Both the position numbers and the translations under genes were made by a program. From Corynebacterium fournieri (GTDB lineage Bacteria; Actinomycetota; Actinomycetes; Mycobacteriales; Mycobacteriaceae): a stretch of 64,000 nucleotides of DNA. The notes beneath the pieces were generated by a model. The model saw only the letters and a list, made by a program, of their open reading frames with translations, was not told the origin of the DNA and searched no databases. The stretch spans positions 2,325,604 to 2,389,603 of the forward strand of contig NZ_CP047210.1 in NCBI RefSeq assembly GCF_030408775.1, read 5' to 3'. Numbering within the stretch: position 1 is the stretch's first letter; every line of letters begins with the position of its first letter. This document shows, piece after piece, positions 52,224-61,447 of this stretch.

Positions 52224-55200
52224 CAGATAAGGGAACGCGCCGGCGCATTGTCACCCCCGCGCCGCCCGCACCGGTGCCGGTGCCGCGCGAGACCAAGCCC
52301 GCGCGAGAGGCGGCCGACGACGGCGCGCCCGACAAGTCGCTTCTGACCACCAGCCCCAAGGGCGAGACCATCGCCCCGCCGGAGACCGCCGACACCGTCG
52401 CCGCGGGAACAGCAGGAGCCGCTACCGCCGTGGCCGAGCCGCAGACGGACGCCGAACCCGAGGAGGAAGGCGGCGAGAAGGTCGTGCGCGCCACCGGCTC
52501 CATGGCCGTGGCCACCTTGATCTCGCGCATCACCGGCTTCATCCGCACCGTGCTCATCGGCGCGGCGCTGGGTGAGGTCGTGGCGGCGTCCTTCAACACC
52601 GCGAACACGCTGCCCAACCTGATCACGGAGATCGTGCTGGGCTCGGTGCTCACCGCCCTGGTCGTGCCCGTGCTGGTGCGCGCGGAGAAGGAGGACGCCG
52701 ACCACGGCGCCGCCTTCATCCGCCGGCTGTTCACGCTGACCCTGACGCTGATGACAGTGGTCACGGTCGTGGCCGTGGCCGCCTCGCCACTGCTGACCCG
52801 GATGATGATGGACGAGGACTCCAAGGGCAACCTCATCCAAACCACCTCCTTTGCCTTCCTGGTGCTGCCGCAGATCTTCTTCTACGGCATGTTCTCCCTG
52901 TTCATGGCGATCCTGAACACGAAGGAGTATTTCCGGCCGGGTGCCTGGGCCCCGGTGGCCAACAACGTGGTCTCCATCGCGGTGCTCGTGGCGTACATGG
53001 CTTTGCCGGGGCAGTTGAATCCGGCGGCGCCGACGTCGATAAGCAATCCGCACGTGCTGCTGCTGGGCCTGGGCACGACGGCTGGCGTGGTGGTGCAGTG
53101 CCTGATCATGCTGCCCGCGCTGCGCAAGCTGGGCATCGACTTGCGCCCGCTGTGGGGCATCGACGAGCGGCTCAAGCAGTTCGGCGGGATGGCGCTGGCG
53201 ATTATCACATACGTGGCCATCAGCCAGTTCGGCTACGTCATCACCTCCCGCATCGCCTTCGACGCGGACGCCGCCGCGCAGTTCATCTACCAACAGCACT
53301 GGATGCTGTTGCAGATGCCCTACGGCATCATCGGCGTGACGCTGCTGACCGCGATCATGCCGCGCATGTCCCGCAACGCGGCCGACGGAGACGACGCTGC
53401 CGTGGTGGCGGACCTGACCATGGGCACGAAGCTGACGTTTATCGCGCTGCTGCCCATCATCGTCTTCATGACGGCGCTGGGCCCCGACATCGCCAGCGCC
53501 CTGTTCGCCTACGGCTCCTTCAGCCCGGAGGCCGCGCACACGCTCGGCATGACCATCTCCGCGTCGTCTTTCACCCTCATCCCGTACGCGTTGGTGATGC
53601 TGCACCTGCGAGTGTTCTACGCCCGCGAGGAGGCGTGGACGCCGACGTTCATCATCGCCGGCATCACCGGCACGAAGATTCTGCTGTCTGCGCTGGCGCC
53701 GTACATCGCGCAGGAGCCGAACCACGTGGTGGTGCTGCTGGGCGCGGCCAACGGCTTCGGCTTCGTCGCCGGTGCGCTCATCGGCGCGCTGCTGCTGCGC
53801 CGCAAGCTGGGCACCCTCAACGCGCTCGACGTGCTGCGCACCTCCGTGTGGGCGGTGGCTGCGGCGCTCGTCGGCGTTGCGGTGATCTTCGCTGTGCGCT
53901 GGCTGCTTCGCGACGTCGCAGGCGTCCACCTGCCCGAAACCATCGGCCGCCTTATCGGGGCCCCCAGCCTGGGCCACCTGATCGAGGTTGCCATGCTGGG
54001 CATCCTCTTTTTGGTGGTCACCGGCCTGGTGCTGTCGCGCTCGAAGCTGCCGGAGGTGCAAAACCTGGGCCGCGCGATGCAGCGCATCCCGGGCATGGGC
54101 CGGTTCATCCGCCCGGACGACGAGCGCGCCCTGGAAGTCGGCGAGGTGGACCCGCGCGACGTGTCCAACCAGTTCCTCGCCGCCGACACCTTCAACGCCT
54201 CCCCGGTGCCGCCGCCGATGTCCGCCGGTGTGGTGCGAGGCCCGCGCCTGGTGCCGGGCGCGGGCGTGTCCGACGGCCGCTTCCGCCTCATCCGCGACCA
54301 CGGCGCTTCTGCCGGCGCGCGCTTCTGGCAGGCCCGCGAGGTGGCCACCGGCCGCGACGTGGCGCTGACCTTCGTGGACACGACCGGTTCCGCGCCGATG
54401 GCCCCGGCGACCCCGCGCGAGGCTGCGTTGCAGGCCGCCGGCGTGGCGCGGCGCACCCGCAAGCTGGCCAAGCTGGACTTGCCGGCTGTTGCGGAAAACA
54501 TTGAGATCGTCTCTTACCGCTCCGGCGCCCTGGTGGTGGCCGACTGGATCGAAGGCTCCTCGGTGAAGGCGGTGGCCGAGTCCGGCCAGACGCTGCACAC
54601 CGAGGCGGTGGCGAACGCGCTGGCGCCGTTGGCGGGGGCGATGGCGGCGGCCCACGAGGCGGATGTGCCGCTGGGTCTGGCCAACCGCCAGCAGCTGCGC
54701 ATCGACACGGAAGGCCACGTGCGACTGGCCTTCCCGGCGGTGCTGCCGGATGCCTCCCCGGCCACGGACGCGGAGTCCTTCGCCTCCGCGCTGACTCTGC
54801 TTACCAGCAACGTCAGCTCGGATGGCCTGGACGAGGTCGCCTCCCGCACCCGCGCGCTCGTGGACGCGGACGCGGTGGACCAAGCCGCCTTCCGCGACAT
54901 CGAGGACGCGCTGCGCGAGGCCGCGAACCTGCCCGTGCCCAACGAGGACGCGCCGACGGACGAGATCCCGGTGGTCGTCGCCGTCGATCCGGTGGCACCG
55001 GTGGCCGAGCACGTGGAGGATCCGGACGAGCTGCGCGGCGGCTTCGGCGGCCGCGCGATGGGCCCGGCGACCATCGGCCTGCTCACCTTCGCGGCGGTGA
55101 TCGCGGCAGTGCTGGTGGGTGTGCTCACCACGTACCTGGTGGACTTCGTCTCCGGCGAGGACGTGGTGGACCGTCCGTCGGCGGTGCCCACCACCGCCAG

Positions 55201-55528
55201 CGACACGCGCATGCCGGTGGTCATCGCCCCGCTGGATCAGGAGATGCTCGACGACGGCACCCTCGAGATCACACCGCAAGACGGCAGCACCTTCACGCTC
55301 GAGCAGGTGCTTATCGACGCCTCCGGTTCCGCCCCCTACACCCTCTACGGCGTGCCGGCGGAGCAGGAGACCGCGCACCCGCCGGTGATCGCGCAAGGCA
55401 ACCTGCGCTCCGGGCAGGTCAGCGCGGACGTGACCACAGACGAACCGCTGGTGCGCGTGATGCTCAAGGTAGACGGGGACGCGGAAGTGAAGGACGTGTC
55501 GCTGGTCGGCCGCGTGCTTGTCCACTGA
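52220..55528 (+). CDS. murJ: MurJ/MviN lipid II flippase with C-terminal pseudokinase
   Basis: GTG 52220 overlaps the stop of the preceding gene. About 90 disordered residues precede the MurJ core (about residues 95-640): ATGSMAVATLISRITGFIRT, AFNTANTLPNLITEIVLGSV-like region, YFRPGAWAPVANNVVSIAV, FSLFMAILNT and LRVFYAREEAWTPTFIIAG. Residues about 677-900 resemble a protein-kinase fold without catalytic residues, then a transmembrane segment (TIGLLTFAAVIAAVLVGVL, about residue 955) and a periplasmic domain. This is the architecture of mycobacterial MviN (Rv3910), whose kinase-like domain is bound by FhaA. Flips lipid II across the membrane. Confidence 0.9.
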   Translation: MTDKGTRRRIVTPAPPAPVPVPRETKPAREAADDGAPDKSLLTTSPKGETIAPPETADTVAAGTAGAATAVAEPQTDAEPEEEGGEKVVRATGSMAVATLISRITGFIRTVLIGAALGEVVAASFNTANTLPNLITEIVLGSVLTALVVPVLVRAEKEDADHGAAFIRRLFTLTLTLMTVVTVVAVAASPLLTRMMMDEDSKGNLIQTTSFAFLVLPQIFFYGMFSLFMAILNTKEYFRPGAWAPVANNVVSIAVLVAYMALPGQLNPAAPTSISNPHVLLLGLGTTAGVVVQCLIMLPALRKLGIDLRPLWGIDERLKQFGGMALAIITYVAISQFGYVITSRIAFDADAAAQFIYQQHWMLLQMPYGIIGVTLLTAIMPRMSRNAADGDDAAVVADLTMGTKLTFIALLPIIVFMTALGPDIASALFAYGSFSPEAAHTLGMTISASSFTLIPYALVMLHLRVFYAREEAWTPTFIIAGITGTKILLSALAPYIAQEPNHVVVLLGAANGFGFVAGALIGALLLRRKLGTLNALDVLRTSVWAVAAALVGVAVIFAVRWLLRDVAGVHLPETIGRLIGAPSLGHLIEVAMLGILFLVVTGLVLSRSKLPEVQNLGRAMQRIPGMGRFIRPDDERALEVGEVDPRDVSNQFLAADTFNASPVPPPMSAGVVRGPRLVPGAGVSDGRFRLIRDHGASAGARFWQAREVATGRDVALTFVDTTGSAPMAPATPREAALQAAGVARRTRKLAKLDLPAVAENIEIVSYRSGALVVADWIEGSSVKAVAESGQTLHTEAVANALAPLAGAMAAAHEADVPLGLANRQQLRIDTEGHVRLAFPAVLPDASPATDAESFASALTLLTSNVSSDGLDEVASRTRALVDADAVDQAAFRDIEDALREAANLPVPNEDAPTDEIPVVVAVDPVAPVAEHVEDPDELRGGFGGRAMGPATIGLLTFAAVIAAVLVGVLTTYLVDFVSGEDVVDRPSAVPTTASDTRMPVVIAPLDQEMLDDGTLEITPQDGSTFTLEQVLIDASGSAPYTLYGVPAEQETAHPPVIAQGNLRSGQVSADVTTDEPLVRVMLKVDGDAEVKDVSLVGRVLVH

Positions 55529-55603
55529 AATACACACTCCGGCCCTGGTAGTGGGGGCTAGGGACGGGGCATAGTGGGGTAAGACACGTTCACGGGGGGA
55601 GAC

Positions 55604-56167
55604 ATGGATTACACCAACGACCGCCAACTGGTGGCGGCCTATCTGGGCGGGGACCGCACCGCCTTCAAGCTCATCGTGCGGCGCCACCGCCAGCGCATGT
55701 ACTTCGTGGCCCGCAACTACGCGCGCAACGAGCAGGACGCCCAGGACATCGTGCAAGACGCCCTGTTCAAAGCGGCGCGCAGCATGCACACCTACCGCGG
55801 GGAGGCGAAGCTGTCCACGTGGCTGCACCGCATGACCATCAACGCTGCGATAGACCACCAGCGCAAGGATGACCGCTCCGGTGCCCAGTGCAGCCTGGAC
55901 GACGATGAGGGGGTGGACATCGACGCCAACAAGCACCTGGCGTACCACCCCATGGAGAACATGGAGCGCACCATGGCCATGCGTCAGGCCCTCGCCGTGC
56001 TGCCCCAGGCGCAGCGCAAAGCGCTGTGGCTGATCGATATCGCCGGCATGAGCGTCGGCGACGCCGCGGCCGAACTCGGGGTGCGCCCCGGCACTGTGAA
56101 GTCGCGCCGCTACCGGGCCCGCGAGGCCGTTGCTGCGGCGATAGGGGAGATCGCGCCCGCGCGCTAG
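55604..56167 (+). CDS. sigM: ECF sigma factor SigM
   Basis: Region 2 has [23 protein letters not shown] and [17 protein letters not shown] with [17 protein letters not shown]; region 4 has [20 protein letters not shown] and [18 protein letters not shown]. Length 187 aa is normal. In corynebacteria and mycobacteria SigM governs disulfide stress genes including thioredoxin pathway genes, which follow directly here. In M. tuberculosis an anti-sigma gene (rsmA) lies between sigM and trxB; here only 11 bp separate them. Confidence 0.92.
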   Translation: MDYTNDRQLVAAYLGGDRTAFKLIVRRHRQRMYFVARNYARNEQDAQDIVQDALFKAARSMHTYRGEAKLSTWLHRMTINAAIDHQRKDDRSGAQCSLDDDEGVDIDANKHLAYHPMENMERTMAMRQALAVLPQAQRKALWLIDIAGMSVGDAAAELGVRPGTVKSRRYRAREAVAAAIGEIAPAR

Positions 56168-56178
56168 AATCGGCAACC

Positions 56179-57174
56179 ATGACTTCCCCCGGCTTTAACT
56201 TTGTCACTCCGCAGACCGAGGCGGCGGCAGCACCCGCCACTACCGGCACCGATGAGGTGCACGAGCTGATCATCGTGGGCTCCGGCCCGTCCGGCTACAC
56301 CGCGGCGCTCTACGCCGCCCGCGCGGAACTCAAACCCCTCGTCTTCGAGGGCTACGAGTACGGCGGCGAGCTGATGAACACCACAGAGGTGGAGAACTTC
56401 CCCGGCTTCGAAAACGGCATCATGGGCCCGGATCTGATGGCGAATATGCGTGCCCAGGCGGAGAAGTTCGGCGCGGACCTGCGCGCGGAGATGGTGGAGT
56501 CCGTGGACTTTTCCGGCGACATCAAAAAGGTCGTCGTGGACGGCGAGGAATTCCGCGCCAAGGCCGTCATCTTGGCCACCGGCGCGGCACCGCGCCACCT
56601 GGGCATCCCGGGCGAGGAGGAGCTGACCGGCCGCGGCGTGTCCACCTGCGCGACCTGCGACGGCTTCTTCTTCAAGGACCAGCACATCGCTGTCGTCGGC
56701 GGCGGCGATTCGGCGATGGAGGAGGCGACCTTCCTGACCAAGTTCGGCTCCAAGGTCACGCTTATCCACCGCTCGGAGAACTTCCGCTCCTCCAAGATCA
56801 TGCTGGAGCGCGCCCGCGACAACGACAAGATCGAGTTCCTCACCGACTCCGTGGTCGACTCCGTGGTGGAGGCAGACGGCAAGGTCGGCGGGCTGAACAT
56901 CCGCAACGTCGTCACCGGCGATAAATCCGTGCTGGACGCTGCCGCGCTGTTCGTCGCCATCGGCCACGACCCCCGTTCCGCGTTCCTGGATGGCCAGGTG
57001 AAGGTGGACGAGGCCGGGTACGTGGAGGTTGCGGAGCCGTCGACAAGCACGAGCGTTGCGGGTGTGTTCGCCTGCGGCGACTTGGTGGACAAAACCTACC
57101 GCCAGGCCATCACCGCGGCGGGTTCCGGGTGCCGCGCGGCACTGGACGCACAGCACTATCTCGCGGCGCTGTAG
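56179..57174 (+). CDS. trxB: Thioredoxin reductase
   Basis: ATG 56179 starts a 331-aa flavoprotein. FAD motif [20 protein letters not shown], redox motif CATCDG (about residue 157), NADPH motif [15 protein letters not shown], and the second FAD motif [16 protein letters not shown]. Reduces thioredoxin with NADPH. It is 11 bp downstream of sigM and 9 bp upstream of trxA. Confidence 0.96.
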   Translation: MTSPGFNFVTPQTEAAAAPATTGTDEVHELIIVGSGPSGYTAALYAARAELKPLVFEGYEYGGELMNTTEVENFPGFENGIMGPDLMANMRAQAEKFGADLRAEMVESVDFSGDIKKVVVDGEEFRAKAVILATGAAPRHLGIPGEEELTGRGVSTCATCDGFFFKDQHIAVVGGGDSAMEEATFLTKFGSKVTLIHRSENFRSSKIMLERARDNDKIEFLTDSVVDSVVEADGKVGGLNIRNVVTGDKSVLDAAALFVAIGHDPRSAFLDGQVKVDEAGYVEVAEPSTSTSVAGVFACGDLVDKTYRQAITAAGSGCRAALDAQHYLAAL

Positions 57175-57183
57175 ACTGACCGC

Positions 57184-57507
57184 ATGAACGCACCTGTTGA
57201 TGTGACCCAGGCAACCTTCAAAGACGAGGTCATCGAGGCGGACACCCCGGTGCTCGTGGACTTTTGGGCGGAGTGGTGCGGCCCCTGCCGCAAGCTTTCC
57301 CCGATTCTGGACGAGATCGCCGAGGAGATGTCCGGCGAGATCAAGGTGGCCAAGGTCAACGTGGATGACGAGCGCGCGCTCGGCGCCATGTTCCAGGTCC
57401 TGTCCATCCCCACCGTCTTGCTGTTCAAGGACGGCAAGAAGGTCGACGAGTTCGTCGGTGTGCAGCCGAAGTCCCAGATCATCTCCAGAATCCAGGCGCA
57501 GCAGTAG
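57184..57507 (+). CDS. trxA: Thioredoxin
   Basis: 107 aa with the WCGPCRK active site (FWAEWCGPCRKLSPIL), the cis-proline SIPTVLLFKDG and the usual fold length. General protein disulfide reductase fed by the TrxB upstream. Confidence 0.97.
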   Translation: MNAPVDVTQATFKDEVIEADTPVLVDFWAEWCGPCRKLSPILDEIAEEMSGEIKVAKVNVDDERALGAMFQVLSIPTVLLFKDGKKVDEFVGVQPKSQIISRIQAQQ

Positions 57508-57552
57508 CTGCGCGTAGACTGTCCACCGTCCATTAGCTAAAGAAAGGCCCGC

Positions 57553-58731
57553 ATGCGAGACATTTTGCGCGTTGGCGACTCCAGCTCGAGAGTCGCCGAG
57601 GTCCGTATGTCCCTTGCGCGCCTGGGACTGTTGGACGGGTACGAGGGTGAGATCGATTCCACCCGCCGCTTCTCCGAGAGCGAGATGCTTTACGACGGCA
57701 TTCTGTGCGAAGCCGTCAAAGCCTTCCAGCAGTCGCGCGGCATCGTGCCCACCGGCGATATCGACGAAGGCACCCTGCGCGAGCTGCGCGAGGCCTCCTA
57801 CACCCTCGGCGCGCGCGTGCTGAGCTACCAGCCGGGCCAGGAAATGGTCGGCGACGACGTCGCGCAGCTCCAGACCCAGCTGCACGAGCTGGGCTTTTAC
57901 ACGCACCGGGTGGACGGCCGCTTCGGCCCGCGCACCTACGAGTCGCTGATGAACTACCAGCTCAACTCCGGGCTGGAAGACGACGGAGTGTGCGGGCCCG
58001 ACACCCTGCGCGCCCTGTCCCTGCTGGGCCGGCGCATCACGGGCGGTTCCGCGCAGGCCATCCGCGAGCGCGAGACCGTGCGCCAGGCCGGTCCGAACCT
58101 GACCGGCAAGCGCGTGGTCATCGACCCGGACTTGGGCGGCGCGGACCGCGGCCTGGTGGTCGACGGCCCGTACGGCCAGATCACGGAGGAGGAGATCCTC
58201 TGGGACTTGGCCCAGCGCATCGAGGGCCGCATGGTCGCAGCCGGCATGGAGACGATCCTGTCGCGCCCGCGCGGCGACAACCCCTCCAACAAGCAGCGCG
58301 CCGACCTGGCCAACGGGTTCAAGGCGGACCTGCTTATTTCCCTGCGCCTGGATTCCTACCCGAACGACAAAGCCAACGGCGTGGCCACGTTCTACTTCGG
58401 CTCCGAGCACGGCAGCTCCTCGCTGACGGGGGAGACCCTGTCCAGCTACATCCAGCGCGAGGTGGCCGCCCGCACCAACCTGCAGAACTGCCGCAACCAC
58501 GCCCGCACCTGGGAGATGCTGCGCATGACGCGCATGCCGTCGGTGGAGCTGGTAGCCGGGTACCTGTCCAACCCGGGCGACCTGGCGGTGCTCACGGACC
58601 CGAACGAGCGCGACGCCATCGCCGAGGCCGTGGTCGTGGCCGTCAAACGCCTGTACCTGCTGGACCACGACACGCGCCCGACCGGCACCTACTCCTTCAA
58701 GGAGCTGCTACGCGAGGAAAGGCACGCGTAG
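57553..58731 (+). CDS. cwlM: CwlM-like pseudo-amidase regulator
   Basis: Two N-terminal peptidoglycan-binding domains (AFQQSRGIVPTGDIDEGTLR; YTHRVDGRFGPRTYESLMNY) are followed by an Amidase_3 domain (about residues 185-375). The catalytic sites are altered: the normal zinc histidine in DPGHGG is leucine here (VVIDPDLGGADRG), SIH is SLR (LLISLRLDSY), and the catalytic glutamate in the VEPGFLSN-like segment is alanine (VELVAGYLSNPGD). The family's mycobacterial member CwlM is a cytoplasmic activator of MurA and binds MurJ/FhaA. No signal peptide is present, consistent with a cytoplasmic regulator. Confidence 0.88.
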   Translation: MRDILRVGDSSSRVAEVRMSLARLGLLDGYEGEIDSTRRFSESEMLYDGILCEAVKAFQQSRGIVPTGDIDEGTLRELREASYTLGARVLSYQPGQEMVGDDVAQLQTQLHELGFYTHRVDGRFGPRTYESLMNYQLNSGLEDDGVCGPDTLRALSLLGRRITGGSAQAIRERETVRQAGPNLTGKRVVIDPDLGGADRGLVVDGPYGQITEEEILWDLAQRIEGRMVAAGMETILSRPRGDNPSNKQRADLANGFKADLLISLRLDSYPNDKANGVATFYFGSEHGSSSLTGETLSSYIQREVAARTNLQNCRNHARTWEMLRMTRMPSVELVAGYLSNPGDLAVLTDPNERDAIAEAVVVAVKRLYLLDHDTRPTGTYSFKELLREERHA

Positions 58732-58737
58732 CCTCTC

Positions 58738-59796
58738 CTAGTCGGTGCCCTGGATCAGGCCCATGATGCGCTCGAAGTCGTCCTTGTCGCCGAACTCGAC
58801 CACGATCTTGCCCTTGCGCTTGCCCATGGTCACCGACACCTTGGTGTCCCAGATGTCCGCGAGCGAGTCTGCCGCCTGGGTGAGGTACTCCGGCTGCGGG
58901 ACGGGCTGACGCTTCGGCTTGTCCGGCACCTTCCCGTTCGAGTTGATCAGGGAGACGGCCTCTTCGGTGGCGCGCACGGACAGGCCCTCGGCGACGATGC
59001 GGTCGGCGAGTTGGCCCTGGGCGTCGGCAGTGGCGCTGCCAAGCTTGATGCCCAAAAGGGCCCGCGCGTGGCCGGCGGAAAGGACCCCGGCGGCGACGCG
59101 GCGCTGCACGCCCACCGGCAGGTTGAGCAGGCGGATCGCGTTGGTGATCACGGGGCGGGAGCGGCCCAGCCGGTCGGCCAGCTGCTCCTGCGTCACGCCG
59201 AACTCATCCAGCAGCTGCTGGTAGGCAGCGGCCTCTTCGAGCGGGTTGAGCTGGACGCGGTGGATGTTTTCCAGCAGCGCGTCGCGCAGCATGTCCTCAT
59301 CGGAGGTCTCGCGCACAATCGCCGGAATGTGCTTCAAGCCCGCCTTGGAGGAAGCGCGCCAGCGGCGCTCGCCCATGATCAGCTCGAAGCCGTCCTTGGT
59401 GTCGCGCACCACGATGGGCTGCAGCAGGCCGAACTCGCGGATGGAGTGGACCAGCTCCGCCAGCTCGTCCTCGTCGAAGACCTGGCGCGGCTGCTTCGGG
59501 TTGGGGATGATCTGGCCGACCGGGATCTCCTGGTAGCGCGCGCCCACCGGCACGGGCTGCATCACCTTGTCCTGCTTTGCCGAGACGGTCGGCGCGCCCT
59601 TGACCTGCTTGGGCGCACCCTTCGGCGCACCCTCAGGCTTGCTCGGCTTGCTCGGCTTAGACTCCTGCTTGCCAAAGATGACGTCAGAGGCGCTGCCACC
59701 GATGCCCGGGGTCTTGCCCTTGTTGTCGATGTCCGACGGTGCAGACGGGATCAGCGCCGCCAGTCCGCGGCCCAGGCCGCCCTTGCGTTCTGCCAT
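58738..59796 (-). CDS. parB: Chromosome partition protein ParB
   Basis: Residues about 90-200 hold the ParB/Srx domain: [40 protein letters not shown] (CTPase motif GERRxRA) and [20 protein letters not shown]. The HTH ([20 protein letters not shown]) and dimer domain follow. Binds parS and spreads. Partner of ParA; conserved in corynebacteria. Starts [17 protein letters not shown]. Confidence 0.97.
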   Translation of the reverse strand: MAERKGGLGRGLAALIPSAPSDIDNKGKTPGIGGSASDVIFGKQESKPSKPSKPEGAPKGAPKQVKGAPTVSAKQDKVMQPVPVGARYQEIPVGQIIPNPKQPRQVFDEDELAELVHSIREFGLLQPIVVRDTKDGFELIMGERRWRASSKAGLKHIPAIVRETSDEDMLRDALLENIHRVQLNPLEEAAAYQQLLDEFGVTQEQLADRLGRSRPVITNAIRLLNLPVGVQRRVAAGVLSAGHARALLGIKLGSATADAQGQLADRIVAEGLSVRATEEAVSLINSNGKVPDKPKRQPVPQPEYLTQAADSLADIWDTKVSVTMGKRKGKIVVEFGDKDDFERIMGLIQGTD

Positions 59797-59799
59797 GTG

Positions 59800-60735
59800 T
59801 TAGTCCTCCTCGAGCTGGTTGTAGACCTCGGGGCTCACGCCGATCGGGCCGGTGGTGGGGTGGGGCTGGTAGTCGCCGCGGGTAGCTATCTCGCGCGCGG
59901 CGTCGAAGTAGGCCAGGGCCCCGCGGGAGCCCGGGTCGTAGTCGATGACGGTCTGGCCGTAGCCGGGCGCCTCGGAGACCTTCACCGAGCGCGGAATCAC
60001 GTTGTTCAGCACCACTTGGCCGAACTGGCCGCGCACCTCGTCGGCGACCTCCGAGGCGAGCTTCGTGCGCGCGTCGTACATGGTCAGCATGATCGCGGAA
60101 ATATGCAGGTTGTGGTTCAGGTGCTCGCGGATCATGCCGATGTTGCCCAGCAGCTGGCCCACGCCCTCAAGCGCGTAGTACTCGCACTGGATGGGAATGA
60201 GCACCTCGTCCACCGCCGTCATGGCGTTGATGGTGAGCAGGCCGAGCGAGGGCGGGCAGTCGATGAACACGTAGTCAAAGCCGTGCTCGTCCAAAAAGCC
60301 GCGGCGGATCTGGTCGTGCAGCCGGTACTCGCGGCGCACCATGGACACCAGCTCAATCTCCGCGCCGGCCAGGTCGATGGTGGCGGGGATGCAAAACAGG
60401 TTCTCGTTGTCCGCGTGGGGCTGCACCGCGTCGGCGGCCTCGGCCTCGCCGATGAGCACCTCGTAGCTGGAGGTGGTACCGGAGGTGTGCACCGCACCCA
60501 GCGCGGTCGAGGCGTTGCCCTGCGGGTCAAGGTCGATCACCAGCACCTTCAGGCCCTGGCGGCTCAGCGACGCGGCAAGGTTGACGCTGGTGGTGGTTTT
60601 GCCCACGCCGCCCTTCTGGTTCGCCACGGTGACCACGCGCGGCTGGTCGGGCTTCGGGAGCTTTTCGCTTTTCGACGTCACACGCGCCGCGCGCATCGCC
60701 GCCTCCATCACAGGAGTCTCGTCGAAGTTGTCCAT
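59800..60735 (-). CDS. parA: Chromosome partition ATPase ParA
   Basis: Walker-type ATPase with deviant P-loop NQKGGVGKTTTSVNLAASLS (about residue 39), DLDPQGNASTALG, and switch segment FIDCPPSLGLLTINAM. Length 311 aa, as in Soj/ParA of actinobacteria. Moves the ParB-parS complex. ATG follows the rsmG stop directly; parB starts 3 bp after its stop. Confidence 0.97.
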   Translation of the reverse strand: MDNFDETPVMEAAMRAARVTSKSEKLPKPDQPRVVTVANQKGGVGKTTTSVNLAASLSRQGLKVLVIDLDPQGNASTALGAVHTSGTTSSYEVLIGEAEAADAVQPHADNENLFCIPATIDLAGAEIELVSMVRREYRLHDQIRRGFLDEHGFDYVFIDCPPSLGLLTINAMTAVDEVLIPIQCEYYALEGVGQLLGNIGMIREHLNHNLHISAIMLTMYDARTKLASEVADEVRGQFGQVVLNNVIPRSVKVSEAPGYGQTVIDYDPGSRGALAYFDAAREIATRGDYQPHPTTGPIGVSPEVYNQLEED

Positions 60736-61368
60736 CTACGCCCCCTTCTTCTTGCGCTGGATGCGGATCAACGTGGTCGGCTGCTCCAGCACGGATTCAC
60801 CGACCGTGAAGATCTCCGCGTCCGAGCCGCCGGCCTTGGCGATCTCGCGGCCGTCGCGCTCGAGTTCTTCTGCCACCGACTCACCTTTCATCGCGATCAT
60901 GTATCCGCCGCCCTGCAGCAGCGGAAGAGACCACCCGGCGAGCTTACCCAGCGGGGCGACAGCGCGGGAGGTAACGGCGTCAAAGGTGGCCTTCGGCTGG
61001 TCCTCGGCACGCCCGCGCACCACAGTGACGTTGTCCAGACCCAGCTCGGAGACGACCTCATTCAGATAGACGGAGCGCTTCAGCAGCGGCTCGATCAGCG
61101 TGATGGCAAGGTCCGGGCGCGCGATGGCCAGCGGGATGCCCGGCAGGCCGGCGCCGGAGCCGATGTCCGCCACCTTCAGCCCGGGTGCGAACGCCTCGGA
61201 GATGACGGCGCAGTTGAGGATGTGGCGCTCCCACAGGCGGCCCACCTCTTTGGGGCCGATGAAGCCGCGCTCAGCGGCGGTGGTGGCAAGCGACTGGTGG
61301 TATGCCTCGGCGAGGGGGAGGCGCTCTGAGAAGACTTCGGCCGCGGCTGCAGGGGTGTTCTCCGACAT
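60736..61368 (-). CDS. rsmG: 16S rRNA (guanine-527-N7)-methyltransferase
   Basis: SAM-binding motif VADIGSGAGLPGIPLAIA (about residue 66), preceded by LWERHILNCAVI, and the conserved DAVTSRAVAPLGKLAGWSLP. Modifies G527 of 16S rRNA; loss gives low-level streptomycin resistance. ATG 61368 preferred over 61377. First gene of the rsmG-parA-parB unit; 80 bp separate it from yidC. Confidence 0.95.
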   Translation of the reverse strand: MSENTPAAAAEVFSERLPLAEAYHQSLATTAAERGFIGPKEVGRLWERHILNCAVISEAFAPGLKVADIGSGAGLPGIPLAIARPDLAITLIEPLLKRSVYLNEVVSELGLDNVTVVRGRAEDQPKATFDAVTSRAVAPLGKLAGWSLPLLQGGGYMIAMKGESVAEELERDGREIAKAGGSDAEIFTVGESVLEQPTTLIRIQRKKKGA

Positions 61369-61398
61369 GCCCAACACTGTAGTCGGCCCGCCGACACG

Positions 61399-61427
61399 AA
61401 AAAGTCCCGGCCACGTTGGGCCGGGAC
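61399..61427 (-). terminator. Terminator after yidC
   Basis: GTCCCGGCC (61404-61412) pairs with GGCCGGGAC (61419-61427); on the minus strand it is followed by TTTTTCG. Confidence 0.9.
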
Positions 61428-61447
61428 GAAGCGTCGATAAGCTCTCG

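Noticed and set aside
51794-56176. Open frame of 1460 codons on the minus strand
   Set aside because: It lies antisense to the DUF6049, murJ and sigM genes; the residue composition (His/Gln/Arg/Val-rich) is that of a reverse-frame shadow in GC-rich DNA and no motif is visible.
56164-58668. Open frame of 834 codons on the minus strand
   Set aside because: Antisense to trxB, trxA and cwlM; typical shadow frame with no recognisable domain.
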